From Nemertoderma westbladi (taxonomy: Eukaryota > Xenacoelomorpha > Nemertodermatida > Nemertodermatidae): a stretch of DNA of 64,000 bases. The notes beneath the pieces are model-generated. The model was not told where the DNA came from and did not search any database. It was given only the letters and a program-made list of their open reading frames with translations. The stretch spans positions 1 to 64,000 of the forward strand of contig JAUCBJ010001840.1 in NCBI GenBank assembly GCA_032718475.1. Reading direction: 5' to 3'. Shown here piece after piece: positions 12,106 to 22,145 of this stretch (the first letter of the stretch is position 1; every line of letters starts with the position of its first letter). A program made the translations under genes and the position numbers.

Positions 12106-13177
12106 TTAACCCTATTAGTACCGGGCTATAAAATGTTGTACAAATACCGGGGGCACAGCATTCTTAAAAATGCAGCTGCAATGCAGCATGCCGATCCTAG
12201 TAGTAGTAGGGGGGGGGGGGGGGTCATATTGACCCCCCCTCTAAAATCTACAAATATTTACGAAAACGTCTGATTTTTTGTTTGTACGTAGGTATCACTT
12301 GTCTGGATCCGACCGAAAAAAAAAATTTTCGAAAAAATGTACTGGGGTGGTTATATTGAAGCACCAAAATTACAAGTAGTGCACAATTTTCACCAAATTT
12401 GAAAGTTACATTTTCGGCTAATTATTTTTTAATACAGGTTTTCTGGGGTGCAAAATACATTGGAAAATATTAAAAAATGATATGATTACTATAAATGGCT
12501 GTTTAGTCCTCTCTGCGTAGGAAAAAAATGAAAAAAACAAGTAACCAGCACTTTTCAGTTAGAACACAAAATTTTTAATTCACTTATACGATGCTATAAA
12601 TTCACATTTTCAGGTTTTCGAGGGCGCTGATTCTAATGGAATACATTTCTAATATGCCAGATCATTGCTACTTGTATTTTTCGGCGTAATTTGGCAAATT
12701 TTGGTGCTAGCACCAAATTTCGTACCCATCACCAAAAAGTACAAGTTTGCGATGTCCAGTGCTGTTTTTATTGATTCCATCGGATTCAGGACCCTCATAA
12801 ACCCGTATAACGCAAGAAACAAGGTGATACTATCTACTTATCAATTTGCATATTTTCCAAAATTTGGTGCTGGCACAACAATTTTCACCCACCGGCGAAA
12901 AATACAAGTTTGAGAACTCTTATGAAATTTTTACTGATTCCATTGAATTCAGAACCATCACAAACCCGTATAACGCAAGAAACAAGGTGACACAATCAAT
13001 TGATATATTTGATGGTTTTCAAAATTTGGTGCTAGCACCACATTTTGCACCCACATCCGAAAAATACAAGTTTGAGATGTCTAGTTCGATAATTATATTT
13101 TCCATTGAATTCAAAACAGCCATAACCCTCTAAAACGCAAGAAATAAATTGTCACAAGCAATTTTATCTATTGAATG
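12106..13177 (+). mobile_element. piggyBac-like non-autonomous element, left part
   Basis: TTAA at 12106-12109 is followed by CCCTATTAGTACCGGG, the same end as in the complete copy at 31597-33164. The inside follows that copy closely for about 1 kb and then stops at 13177, where LTR element 1 begins. The right third (the last two tandem units and the right inverted end) is therefore missing. A short LINE 3' tail sits inside near the left end (12153-12208). Frames in it (12665-13133) are read-through of the internal tandem repeat, not genes. Confidence 0.85.
12153..12208 (+). mobile_element. 56-bp LINE 3' tail inside the piggyBac-like end
   Basis: GCACAGCATTCTTAAAAATG through GCCGATCCTAG equals the last bases of the LINE at 30998-31046, followed here by TAGTAGTAG. 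The complete piggyBac-like copy lacks it at the matching place (31640-31645). It is therefore an insertion of an extremely truncated LINE with a (TAG)n tail. Confidence 0.75.
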
Positions 13178-14410
13178 TGTACGCGCTTTTGAAGACCTTT
13201 AGCAGTTTAACCTGCCAAAATTTATATGTCTTTTGGTTTATAAATAGACTTTAGAAGTTGACAAATATTTAATACCAATAAACACAACATTAGCAGAAGC
13301 CAGCCTAGTGCGCGTCCATTCACCCGCTGGATATACCCGGGAGACTGGATTCTGAGGGCTTAGATTATTATTGCAGTGTAAGCCTACTGTATTATTCGAT
13401 TGATCGTTAATAAATAATTTCTGACTAATATTATTCACTTTCGGGAAATATTAACAGTTCCTTTTGGACGTGGCGCTCTATCTAGGTAAACAGAGATATG
13501 ACTTATACTAATCACAACGGTAAGTCGGTAAGGCTTATGATTCACGTATGAGACGCATTCTTTAGGAAATGCTTAGTTATCAGTCACAATCAGGCACACT
13601 ACCGGTAACACACAATACTGCTCACTAATTTGCCGACCGTCAATGAATTTTATCATATATAAAGAGAGCAGCAACGGACTCATGTAGTGCTTATCAAATA
13701 GCATTAAATTCACTACAAACCACAACAATATAAGTCGCAATCGCTATATATAACCCGTCTCTCTAACCTGTAGTGTATCAAGAAAATTGGGAAATTTGGG
13801 TTCTTTATAAATGTTCTCCAAATAATAATATTCAACCAAAACACAACAGTAAATAGCATTAAGACGGTAGGTTAAGATGGTAACACTGTTTGACTGGACC
13901 GATAACAGTTATACGCTCTATAATCTTAAGCCTACTAATGTTTCTTCTAAAGTCTGAAACGAATTGACTCTAGAGCCGGTGTTCCTGGCCTAGATAGAAG
14001 GAACACAACAGTAACACAAAAACAGTAAGACTGAACACTCCTAGTATCATCGGCCGAATATCTCCACATCGACAGAAAAAATCGCTCTGATTGGCTTAAG
14101 CTAAACAAAGAACCATGTGTCCAATGGCCGTTTCCATGTCAGCAACCAGCTGTTAGATGTCGCAATCTGAATCATCAAGGCTAAGCTGTGTAAGGGTATT
14201 TGGTGCATTGCGGGTTTTTTGCCTTACCATGTCCTCCAAAGCACGTATATAGAAGAATGACTTTTATGTCCGTTAAAACACCTATAACGGTACCTTGCGG
14301 GCGAGAGGAACATATATATAGTTAGAGAGCCTTTTAGAGTATTCCAGCGCCTGGGGGGAAACTGGATTGCGAAGCAAAAGGGCCAGTTATATCCCACAGA
14401 AGCTTTTACA
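13178..14410 (-). repeat. LTR of element 1 (3' LTR in coding sense)
   Basis: 1,233 bp, TGTACGCGC...AGCTTTTACA on the plus strand. It lines up end to end with 24026-25243. The main differences lie around 13820-13915, where small insertions and a short replaced stretch occur. The frame at 13238-13438 is repeated in the other LTR and shows no family features. Confidence 0.9.
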
Positions 14411-14424
14411 CCGCTCCCAGAAAA
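14411..14424 (-). promoter_or_regulatory. Putative polypurine tract of element 1
   Basis: On the minus strand GGGAGCGG lies directly against the start of the 3' LTR (TGTAAAAGC). The same eight bases sit at the same place in LTR element 3 (47428-47435), which supports a priming role for plus-strand DNA synthesis. Confidence 0.6.
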
Positions 14425-14488
14425 TGGGATTTGAGTCTATAAAATATACAAAATCACAGTTTCTAATATACGTAAATACTCTAAACAG

Positions 14489-15490
14489 TTAGTCTTTCTT
14501 GCGCGGACGGCGTTTACTCAGTTTTTTAAAGCTAGCCAGAGTCTTTTTCTCTTTGGGGCGAGCCACTTTACAAGGAGGGCTATAACTCCTGGGTGAAGGG
14601 TGCAATATGATTGCATCAGAGGGTGTAGGATTATGGTCGGTGTATCCGCCAGTCGAAGTACCGGGTTGATTGACATCAACGTCGGGGGAGAGGGGTCTAA
14701 CGGCTTTGAGAGCTCGTTTTAAGACAGCCGCTCTTACGGGTCCTTTACGAGTGGTCTGAACGAGAGCCGTGGGTGGACCATAGGCAGTTAGAAACCTCCG
14801 GGGTTTAATGGTTCTTTCCAACTCGCGTTCGCGGGCTCGGTATTCGTAAGGCCGTCGATATACTTCCTGTAACTCGGGGTGTGAGTTAACAAATAAGTCT
14901 CCATAGTCCGGATCCTGACGGATATAATTGATTAAGTTATAGGAATGAAGGTCGCTAGGATTAACACTCCTGAGAAATTTGCGTACGAATTTGGTTGAAA
15001 TACATTCTCCGACGCGCTTCAGTAGTTCGTAACTCGATATGCGTGATTTCTGTTCGACAGAAGCGAATAGATAAGGATGGAACGCATAAATTCCTTCGTA
15101 AGCGCGTCCAGGATAATAGCGATGGCGCGAATCACAATGTAAATCAGCGTTCGCTTCCCAAGCTCTGATGCAACGTAGTGTGATCATTTCATCTACGCTT
15201 TCCAAATCGCGATTAAAAGGGCAATCGAAACTGGCGTGTCCCTTTAGTTGACAATGGTGACATTGAGTCATAAATTGAGGGCAAACCGCAAAAATGTGCA
15301 AGTTATTGAGTCTGCAATACGCGCAATAAATTTCCATCGCCGGTTGTTCGTGGAAATAGGAACAGCGGACGCGTTTGTGTCCATGGGCGTAACATGGTCT
15401 CTCGATGCGCATAACCGACAACGTTGCCGAGAAACATAGTTGGCATGGCGATAATTGTACGCAGTGAGACACTGTGGACCTTGATACCAT
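14489..15490 (-). pseudogene. Accessory zinc-knuckle protein of element 1, C-terminal part
   Basis: 333 codons with a Cys/His-rich N-terminal third. The clear motifs are CAYCRLNNLHIFAVC (CX2CX5HX4C) and CHHCQLKGHASFDC (CX2CX4HX4C), the second a textbook retroviral-type zinc knuckle; both suit nucleic acid binding. A middle part of about 130 residues has no family I know. The tail is Pro/Ser-rich and ends in a strongly basic stretch, SKRRPRKKD. It sits where BEL/Pao elements normally finish after integrase, directly before the 3' LTR. The first 40 or so codons are probably the wrong frame: the frame of 15541-15939 continues past its TGA with sensible protein (including a CRLC motif) to about 15400, so one stop and one frameshift seem to have split a gene of about 480 codons. 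Confidence 0.6.
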
Positions 15491-15540
15491 TCTAGGATGT
15501 AATCGTTGTCGCTGTTCCGGGCGCGATAGGCTGAATCTCC

Positions 15541-15939
15541 TCAGATTCTAGGCATATTGGTTCGTCTTCCCAGTCTGTTACGAATAGAATTTTCGTGATC
15601 TATTCTCGGTTTATCGTTACGACTCCGCTGGGTATGATATTTAAATAGAACCATTTCCCTTTCGGTGTCTACATCGTCCGTATCATGTAAATCGATAGGA
15701 TGGCCGGTAGTTAGGAAGTCCATATACGCACTATTACGATGCGTATAGCGAGCGGTGAATTTTCGATAGTCCAATTCACGCGTAAGTTGCTCTTGGGACA
15801 TCGGCGGTTCGATATAACGACCATCGTCCTCCGTAATGGTTGGATCGGTTTCACCGCGTATCAAGCTATCCACAAATGCTTGTAAAGGTAGAGTATATCG
15901 CTCCCTGATACCAAGATCATCTTCTATCAACTCCGTCAT
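15541..15939 (-). pseudogene. Accessory protein of element 1, N-terminal part
   Basis: 132 codons beginning MTELIEDDLG, acidic at first and then rich in charged residues (RDxxRxxxR style), with no known domain. It ends at a TGA, after which the same frame stays open for about 45 more codons and holds a Cys-x-x-Cys pair. With 14489-15490 it appears to be one gene broken by a stop and a frameshift. It starts about 1.6 kb downstream of the Gag-protease frame, so it would need its own or a spliced transcript. No similarity to an envelope gene is visible: there is no signal peptide or membrane segment. Confidence 0.5.
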
Positions 15940-17569
15940 ATCTGCTATCTGAGTTTATTAATATTGTAATGAGTTTATGTTTAGGCGAGCGGGCGTCGCT
16001 GCCTACCTCTCTTCGCCCCCGGACAGTGGGATTCTCAGCGCCGATGTACCGTCGTCGCGGTGTTTACGCCAACATGTAGCAACAGCACGACAACGATAAC
16101 CGGCACAAGTCACTCCACTGTCCGTCCCAAAGGCTTGAATCCACTTTAGGTTCTTTCTATAGGAGAGTTGGGCTACTTTCACAATTGCGACTAGCTACTG
16201 TAAACATACTTTAGCAGTAACATTCACCTATAAACGCACAAATTCCACACAACTGTCACCAATTGTACACATACAGGCCATTTGTCCGTTAGTCAGTGCC
16301 TTCCAGAATGTCACGTTATTACTGTGTATCTTTGGATACTAACAGTGTGCTATGTATTCTCTATGCTATGCAATGGGACAAGCTTTCTATTGTTCTTTTA
16401 ACTTGCTTCTAATTCTAGCGTGGGTGTTGCTATGGTGACATTATGGAATGCTAGCGGTAGAATTAGGGTAATTCTCATGCATACAGATCTGGAATGCTAT
16501 TTAATAGTAATTCTTTAATTGTCAATATCCTCTTTATGCATGATTTTATTAATTTTATCGGCTATTGACTATATGTTGGAGATTCTCGCACTCTAATACA
16601 CTCAATAGGATGAATCTCCGCTCCCATGATCTATTAATTAATGGAATTTTGGGAATGTTATAAATTGCACAAAATGACAATTTATGAAATTCATTTAAAA
16701 TATGAATTTAAATTTATTCCCGTGAATTTTATTATTTGATGTTAAAATTGACACAATTTTATTCCAGAGCATGTCTGGGGACATAGGATCCTTAATTCTA
16801 TGAAAATTGTCTTTTAAGAGTATCGGTAAGTGCTGCGATATCTTAATTGACTAGAAATTTTAAAGGATCTGAATTTTACAGATTTTAATAAATATTAAAT
16901 TAATATTTAAGATGGGCACCGATTTATTCCAGAACTTGTCTGGGGACGTTAACCACTGATTCTAGAATTTGTCTTTCAAGTATATCGGTGGGTGCCGCGA
17001 TATCTTAATCGACTAGAATTACAGATGGTCAAAAGGTTTAACAGATTTATTTGCGTTTTACGCTACTGTTAGAGGGACATCACGCTACTATATGTATTAT
17101 TTAATATAAGGTAGAAGAGCAATATCGCACGAAGCAATGTCAGTGTGAAGAGGCAAGTCGTTTCCAAGGTCTACCCAGAGCTTGGTTTAGCCGAGACACG
17201 AGGATCTGAACTTTGCATTCCTAATACTCTGCCTACCAATAATACTTAAGTATAGTAGGAGCTTTATTGTACTTTAATAAGTACGGACATTTCATCTTAC
17301 TGTAGTCACGTATTTATAATATGATACGGACAGTAAGGAAAGAGAAAAAATAATTATTTCTCGCCGTCGCACTAAATATATTATAAGTAATTACGTACGT
17401 AATAAACACTAATATATTGCACTAATCTACTAAATAATCACTAAAATAACATTCTACTAAATAAAATTAAAGGAAACGATTATAATAAAATTACATAATA
17501 ATACTATACATAAATATAAAATAAAAACAAATATAAAATGATATAGTCACACGCCCACTCCATATGTTA
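15940..17569. other. Spacer inside LTR element 1
   Basis: Non-coding 1.6 kb between the accessory gene and the Gag-protease frame. It contains the tandem duplication listed at 16740-17026. Otherwise it is AT-rich, with no open frame of note. Confidence 0.5.
16740..17026. repeat. Tandem duplication, unit about 170 bp
   Basis: TTTATTCCAGA.C.TGTCTGGGGAC at 16760 and 16927, TTGTCTTT.AAG at 16808 and 16971, and TGC.GCGATATCTTAAT.GACTAGAA at 16830 and 16995. The copies are clearly diverged. Confidence 0.75.
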
Positions 17570-20500
17570 TTACGTTATGGAGTCCCTAGATATTTGTCGG
17601 ATTAGGGAAGTGGTCGTAGGAAGAGTATCTTGCCTTCCATAGTTTCCGGACAGTTTTCGGTCTCTTTCCAGTAAACATAAACGACCAGCTGGGCGATTGA
17701 GTTGTTGTGTTACTTTCTCCGCTCCCTTGGCCTGTCTAACCTCCGCCGTGGTAAGATGAGGAGGCCATTCTTCTTCTTCTTTACTTAAGAAGTCGGATCC
17801 ACCTAACCAGCCTGGAGTATCTATCAGTTCTTGAGGAGTTGCTCCTCTGGAAGCGATGTCGGCTGGATTAATCGTCCCAAGGCAATGTCTCCATTGATCT
17901 ACATTGGAGTTAATATCGTCATTATCTGAGGAGTATGGTGTTCCCTCAGCTAGTTCGTCCACCTCACTGCTCTCCATTTCCCATTCCTTTACTTGGTATA
18001 CCTGTTGTTGAGGTAATCTCTCTTTGAGAGTTCTACGGGAAGGGCCAGTGAAGTACCAACCTACTCTAGTTCTTACCGCATAGGTTTGTAGTGGCTGTGG
18101 TTGAGCAGGCCGTTTCTCCAATGTCTCGAGCGCCTCATGCGCGTTTTGGCCGATGAGTATTTGCACTCCAGGATAATCTGTCTGGAATCGAGGTATCTTA
18201 AGATGTTGGATGCTCTCATCCTCGTCCCAATTATAAAGGTCTGCTTGAGTAGTAGCGAAGTTCTTTATAGCCACCATTTTTACCGACCTTATACCTTGTG
18301 CTCCTAATTTATCCTGGGGGGTGGACAACACACCTACATAGTAATCTGCCGTTAGGGTAGATTTCCAAACCTGCATAATTCCTGACATATTCAATTTAGT
18401 CCGGAATTTGGGTTGTCCAGCAAAGATATCTTCGGCTAGTTCTTGATCGATGAATGTTCCTGTGCTGCCGGAGTCAAGGAGGGCGTTCACTATGTAACTT
18501 TTGTTAGGACCGTGAACTCTTACCTGCACTACAGGAAATTCTCTGATTCCTACGTTGGAAGTTGGAGCTTTCCAAGATGGTTGTCTGTCAAAGGTAGTTG
18601 GGGGGAACTCATTGTCGGTGTCCTTTTCATGCGTAAGTGCTCGATACACTGCGGTATTTATTAGGTAACAGGATTCGTTGGCGTCGGAGAATTCGTCCGT
18701 ATAGAATCCTTCCATCTCAGATTCTTGATCAGTGTCATTTACATCACTGAATTGGACATGTAGTTCGGGCTCACTTACCTGACTCGGGTTGTCTCGTTCG
18801 AACTCACTGTGTAACAAGATGTGATGTTTCGCGCCACACTTTGCACACTTTACGTCGGAGTAACAGGTTCGCCGTTGGTGTCCTGATCTGAGGCAATTAT
18901 AGCATAACCGCTTATTCCACAGGACTGTACGTCTGTCTACAAGGGATTTCTTTAGAAATTCAGCACACGCACTCAAACGGTGGGGCCCGTCGCACAGCGC
19001 ACATTTTGGTTTGATGTTACTCACCTTACCTTGGGTAACGTTATGCACTCTCGTTCTTTCTTCGGGCTTTCTTCCGTGAATTCTCTTAGGAGACGTAGGA
19101 GGAGTTGTTGTTACCTGTTCTCTCCTGTCACTGGTTCGAGACTTGTATTTACTTACGTCTTTATAGGTCTTGTTGTCATAGTAAGATTTTGCTGTGTCTT
19201 TCCCGCTGTCCTCTTCTTGAGAAGCTTGGCTTTCGCCGTCGTCAGTATAACACACTGGTATTATCCTTCTCCTAGAAACGGGTTTCTCACTTACCTTATT
19301 TTCCGATGTTTTCTCTCTGGACTGCTTTATGAGTTGTAATTTTACTTCACTATCTAAGAAGGACATGAGATCAGCCATGGTAGGGCTTCGTCGTTGCTGC
19401 TCATTCATATACAACACTTTCTTGTCCCAACGTGTACATACTCCACCCTTAGGTAAAGTAGAGACTACGGCTCCAATAACCATGGAACTCTGATATTCAT
19501 GAGACTTACCTAACCAGTCCAATTGTCTACAGATCTCCTGAATCTCATCGGAAAACTCTATAATCCCGCTACTAAGGAAGTTTCTGGGGGCTACTAATTT
19601 TGCATACAAATACTTAGCTATGTTATCCTTGTTACCATACCTGATGTTTAATGTATCCCAAACTTGTCTTAATCCCTCTGGATGTCCAATAAACTTTAAC
19701 GCCATTAACTTGGGAGGTCCTTCCAAGCACTTGATGAGGAACCTAAGTTTCTCTCCGTTAGATAGTACAGAGTTCTGTATGCTATCTTTGTAATATTCAT
19801 TGAAAGGTAACCATTTCATCTCATCTCCATTGAATTTGACGATCTCTCCCACTTTGACCGCTTGGCGGGCTTCTGTTCTAGCCATCTGACGCGTAAAGCT
19901 TTCTTGGGCCATCGTGTTATTTAATATCGAATTATCGGTATATAAATTTCTCGGATCATTATCAGGTCTATAGGGAATATCATTAACAACAGGTTTATAA
20001 TCACCCTTAATAGGGTTTGCTATAGGAGTTTCTACTTCACTAGCAGTATAGATGCGTGTAGGCTCCACACCTTGCGCATGTAATACTTCAGACCTAACAG
20101 GTTGACACAATGTTACAGGGGGTATTGGTATCGCTTTTTGTATATTGACTAATTTGTCGCGTTCTAGAGCGATACTTTGCTGCACTTCTTGCAATTCGGC
20201 CCTACCTTCCCTTACTGTTCCCTTAAGTTGGTGGACAGTCTCCTGCATCTGTCCGAGCAGGAGATTCATCCCCCGCCGTCCCTCCTCTACCCACTCGACC
20301 GCCGAAGCGGGAGTCGCCAACATTGTAGCGGGCTGACGCGGGACGACGGGAGACAAATCTTTGATTTCTCTCTCAGCTTCCAGGACAGGGATATTCTCAT
20401 GGACTGTTCTACCGGGTACAGGCAGTGTAGTACTGTGTAGAGGGAATTTAGAGTTAAGCTCTGGAAGTACAGGGGTCTCTAGCACAGGAGTGGCTTTGGG

Positions 20501-21763
20501 AACGACAGGCCTAATTATTTCAGGCTCATCAACTATGGTAGGGAGTCTTTTGACCTTAATAATTTGGTCTGTGGGTTCTGTACTACCTAAGTCTGTGCTA
20601 GCTAGTTGTCTTCTGACAGCTGGGGGCAAATCAGGCAGTTTATGACGGTGAGATGTTTTTCTACGCCTGCTTAGACGAGATCTATTTCCTCCGCCTTCCG
20701 GATCGGTGGTCTCGCCTTCTTCCGATGATGTGTATTCTTGGCGTTTGGGAGTAGATCGACTCATCATCTGCATTTGACTAGCAGTTAACTGTTTATTTAT
20801 GTTGTCTTGCGTCTCTTGCAGATTTTCCAACTCCAGTTGGGTAGTCAGCTCAGACGCTCTCCGTTCTGCTTCTGCCACTGCCTTTGCCGCCTTTCTTTCC
20901 GCTTCTGCTTCTGCCGCCGCTGCCTTTCTTTCTGCTTCTGCTTCTGCCGCCGCTGCCTTTCTTTCTGCTTCTGCTTCTGCCGCCGCTGCCTTTCTTTCTG
21001 CTTCTGCTTCTGCCGCCGCTGCCTTTCTTTCTACTTCTGCTTCTGCCATGGTCGCCGCCTTTTGTTCCTCTATCCGTCTTTTCTTTACTTCTTCTTCCTG
21101 GACTCTAGCGAGGCGAAGTTTTTCATCAAATTTAGCTTGGTTTGCAGCTAACATTTCCGCATCGATTGCGTCCAACACAAGCTTGGTTCCTTCACTATTA
21201 GGGCGAAGTCCAGACAGTCGTCTCCTCAACTCTTCGTCTCCTATGAATCGCTGATAGTCTGACAGATAGATGTCAATGGCGTCTCTAGTTCGCGGCTTCT
21301 CTGCTGCTGTTAATTCGCTTTCCACTTCGCTTTCCACCTCGCTTTCCACTTGAGAAGAAGTGGCATCAGTTGATTCTTCATAGGTTGGCCGCTCATCATA
21401 AACCGTATCCACCATCTTCGCTCCGCGTTCGGGCGTCCGCTCAACAGTATCTGAACTACTGGAGCTATCGGGCCGCTGAGAACTAGGTTCTTGGCTAGGA
21501 GGTTGCTGCTGTTTTATAGCTTCTTCTTGATCCCGCTTGACTTGGGCCCGAGTACCTATGGCAGACCAACGGCGCTTCACTAACTTCGCAAATTGCGAAA
21601 TCTTTTCTACCAACCTAGGTTCTGACACAACCACTGCAGGGGTTGCCCTTCTTACAGTATGAGGGGTTTCAGACCTCGGTCTGGGATTCTCTACACTTTG
21701 ATCTGAGAAACAGGCTGTTGTTTCTAGGAGACTATCTGACAGAGTTTGCCTGGTGTCAGCCAT
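17570..21763 (-). CDS. BEL/Pao Gag-protease with stubs of deleted pol
   Basis: 1,397 codons, start MADTRQTLSD. Residues 203-325 are an Ala/Glu/Lys/Arg coiled coil with an 11-residue repeat; 495-545 form a second coiled coil; about 640-815 match the BEL/Pao Gag core (DUF1759). Zinc knuckles follow: CALCDGPHRLSAC at 921, CYNCLRSGHQRRTC at 954 (CX2CX4HX4C), and CAKCGAKHH at 973. The aspartic protease has LLDSGSTGTFID at 1095, followed by the DUF1758-type region ending near GPSRRTLKERL. At about residue 1287 the text jumps to WRHCLGTINPADIASRG, normally just after RNase H. At about 1351-1361 it jumps again, from the integrase N-terminal edge (KGAEKV) to its C-terminal edge (GRLCLLERD). Reverse transcriptase, RNase H core and integrase are thus missing, yet the frame is open. 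Likely function: particle and protease only. Confidence 0.88.
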   Translation of the reverse strand: MADTRQTLSDSLLETTACFSDQSVENPRPRSETPHTVRRATPAVVVSEPRLVEKISQFAKLVKRRWSAIGTRAQVKRDQEEAIKQQQPPSQEPSSQRPDSSSSSDTVERTPERGAKMVDTVYDERPTYEESTDATSSQVESEVESEVESELTAAEKPRTRDAIDIYLSDYQRFIGDEELRRRLSGLRPNSEGTKLVLDAIDAEMLAANQAKFDEKLRLARVQEEEVKKRRIEEQKAATMAEAEVERKAAAAEAEAERKAAAAEAEAERKAAAAEAEAERKAAAAEAEAERKAAKAVAEAERRASELTTQLELENLQETQDNINKQLTASQMQMMSRSTPKRQEYTSSEEGETTDPEGGGNRSRLSRRRKTSHRHKLPDLPPAVRRQLASTDLGSTEPTDQIIKVKRLPTIVDEPEIIRPVVPKATPVLETPVLPELNSKFPLHSTTLPVPGRTVHENIPVLEAEREIKDLSPVVPRQPATMLATPASAVEWVEEGRRGMNLLLGQMQETVHQLKGTVREGRAELQEVQQSIALERDKLVNIQKAIPIPPVTLCQPVRSEVLHAQGVEPTRIYTASEVETPIANPIKGDYKPVVNDIPYRPDNDPRNLYTDNSILNNTMAQESFTRQMARTEARQAVKVGEIVKFNGDEMKWLPFNEYYKDSIQNSVLSNGEKLRFLIKCLEGPPKLMALKFIGHPEGLRQVWDTLNIRYGNKDNIAKYLYAKLVAPRNFLSSGIIEFSDEIQEICRQLDWLGKSHEYQSSMVIGAVVSTLPKGGVCTRWDKKVLYMNEQQRRSPTMADLMSFLDSEVKLQLIKQSREKTSENKVSEKPVSRRRIIPVCYTDDGESQASQEEDSGKDTAKSYYDNKTYKDVSKYKSRTSDRREQVTTTPPTSPKRIHGRKPEERTRVHNVTQGKVSNIKPKCALCDGPHRLSACAEFLKKSLVDRRTVLWNKRLCYNCLRSGHQRRTCYSDVKCAKCGAKHHILLHSEFERDNPSQVSEPELHVQFSDVNDTDQESEMEGFYTDEFSDANESCYLINTAVYRALTHEKDTDNEFPPTTFDRQPSWKAPTSNVGIREFPVVQVRVHGPNKSYIVNALLDSGSTGTFIDQELAEDIFAGQPKFRTKLNMSGIMQVWKSTLTADYYVGVLSTPQDKLGAQGIRSVKMVAIKNFATTQADLYNWDEDESIQHLKIPRFQTDYPGVQILIGQNAHEALETLEKRPAQPQPLQTYAVRTRVGWYFTGPSRRTLKERLPQQQVYQVKEWEMESSEVDELAEGTPYSSDNDDINSNVDQWRHCLGTINPADIASRGATPQELIDTPGWLGGSDFLSKEEEEWPPHLTTAEVRQAKGAEKVTQQLNRPAGRLCLLERDRKLSGNYGRQDTLPTTTSLIRQISRDSIT
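20880..21045. repeat. 33-bp coding minisatellite in gag
   Basis: On the plus strand, units of TTTCTTTCTGCTTCTGCTTC plus TGCCGCCGCTGCC repeat about five times. They encode the 11-residue unit AEAEAERKAAA of the Gag coiled coil. Because 33 is a multiple of three, copy number can change without breaking the frame. Confidence 0.9.
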
Positions 21764-21894
21764 GTTTGATTGTACAGTTGAATGCCTACTGCTATATTAC
21801 AGTTAAAGCAAGTCTAGTAATTCAGTATCACTGTTAGCCTAATAATTAATTACCGATACTGCTACTCAGTGTAGCGTGATATATATATAATATA

Positions 21895-22145
21895 TTAGAA
21901 TACCGGTATGCTTATAGTATATATAAGTATTGTACAGACTAGTTTTGTCACAGAATACAGGTATATAATTTTGGCACAAATATATATAAATATATAATAG
22001 GCCTATCGTGAATACCGGTATGCAGCTTACACTTATAGTATATAAGTATAATTCTGGACTAGAATTAATTACAGAATACCGGTATGATTTCAGCTCAAAT
22101 TTATAGAAATAAATATAATAAGCCTATGATAAATACCGGTATGTC
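21895..22145. repeat. Tandem repeat with ACCGGTATG, about two units
   Basis: AATACCGGTATG recurs at about 21899, 22011, 22075 and 22131. Between them ATAGTATATAAGTAT..., ...TTACAGAATAC and CTCAAATTTATA-type pieces repeat with a spacing of about 115 bp. Confidence 0.65.

Noticed and set aside
12665-13133. Frames with FQNLVLAP and EKYKF repeats, also at 32065-32563
   Set aside because: They read through the 162-bp tandem repeat of the piggyBac-like element. Frames shift between units and no transposase motif is present.
13238-13438. 66-codon frame repeated at 24086-24286
   Set aside because: It lies inside the LTR and is repeated only because the LTR is. It shows no protein family features.
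14489-15939. Accessory gene of element 1 as an envelope gene
   Set aside because: No signal peptide, membrane segment or fusion-type cleavage site; the Cys/His pattern is that of zinc knuckles.
20799-21254. 151-codon plus-strand frame rich in Ser and Ala
   Set aside because: Mirror of the 33-bp repeat that encodes the Gag coiled coil on the other strand.
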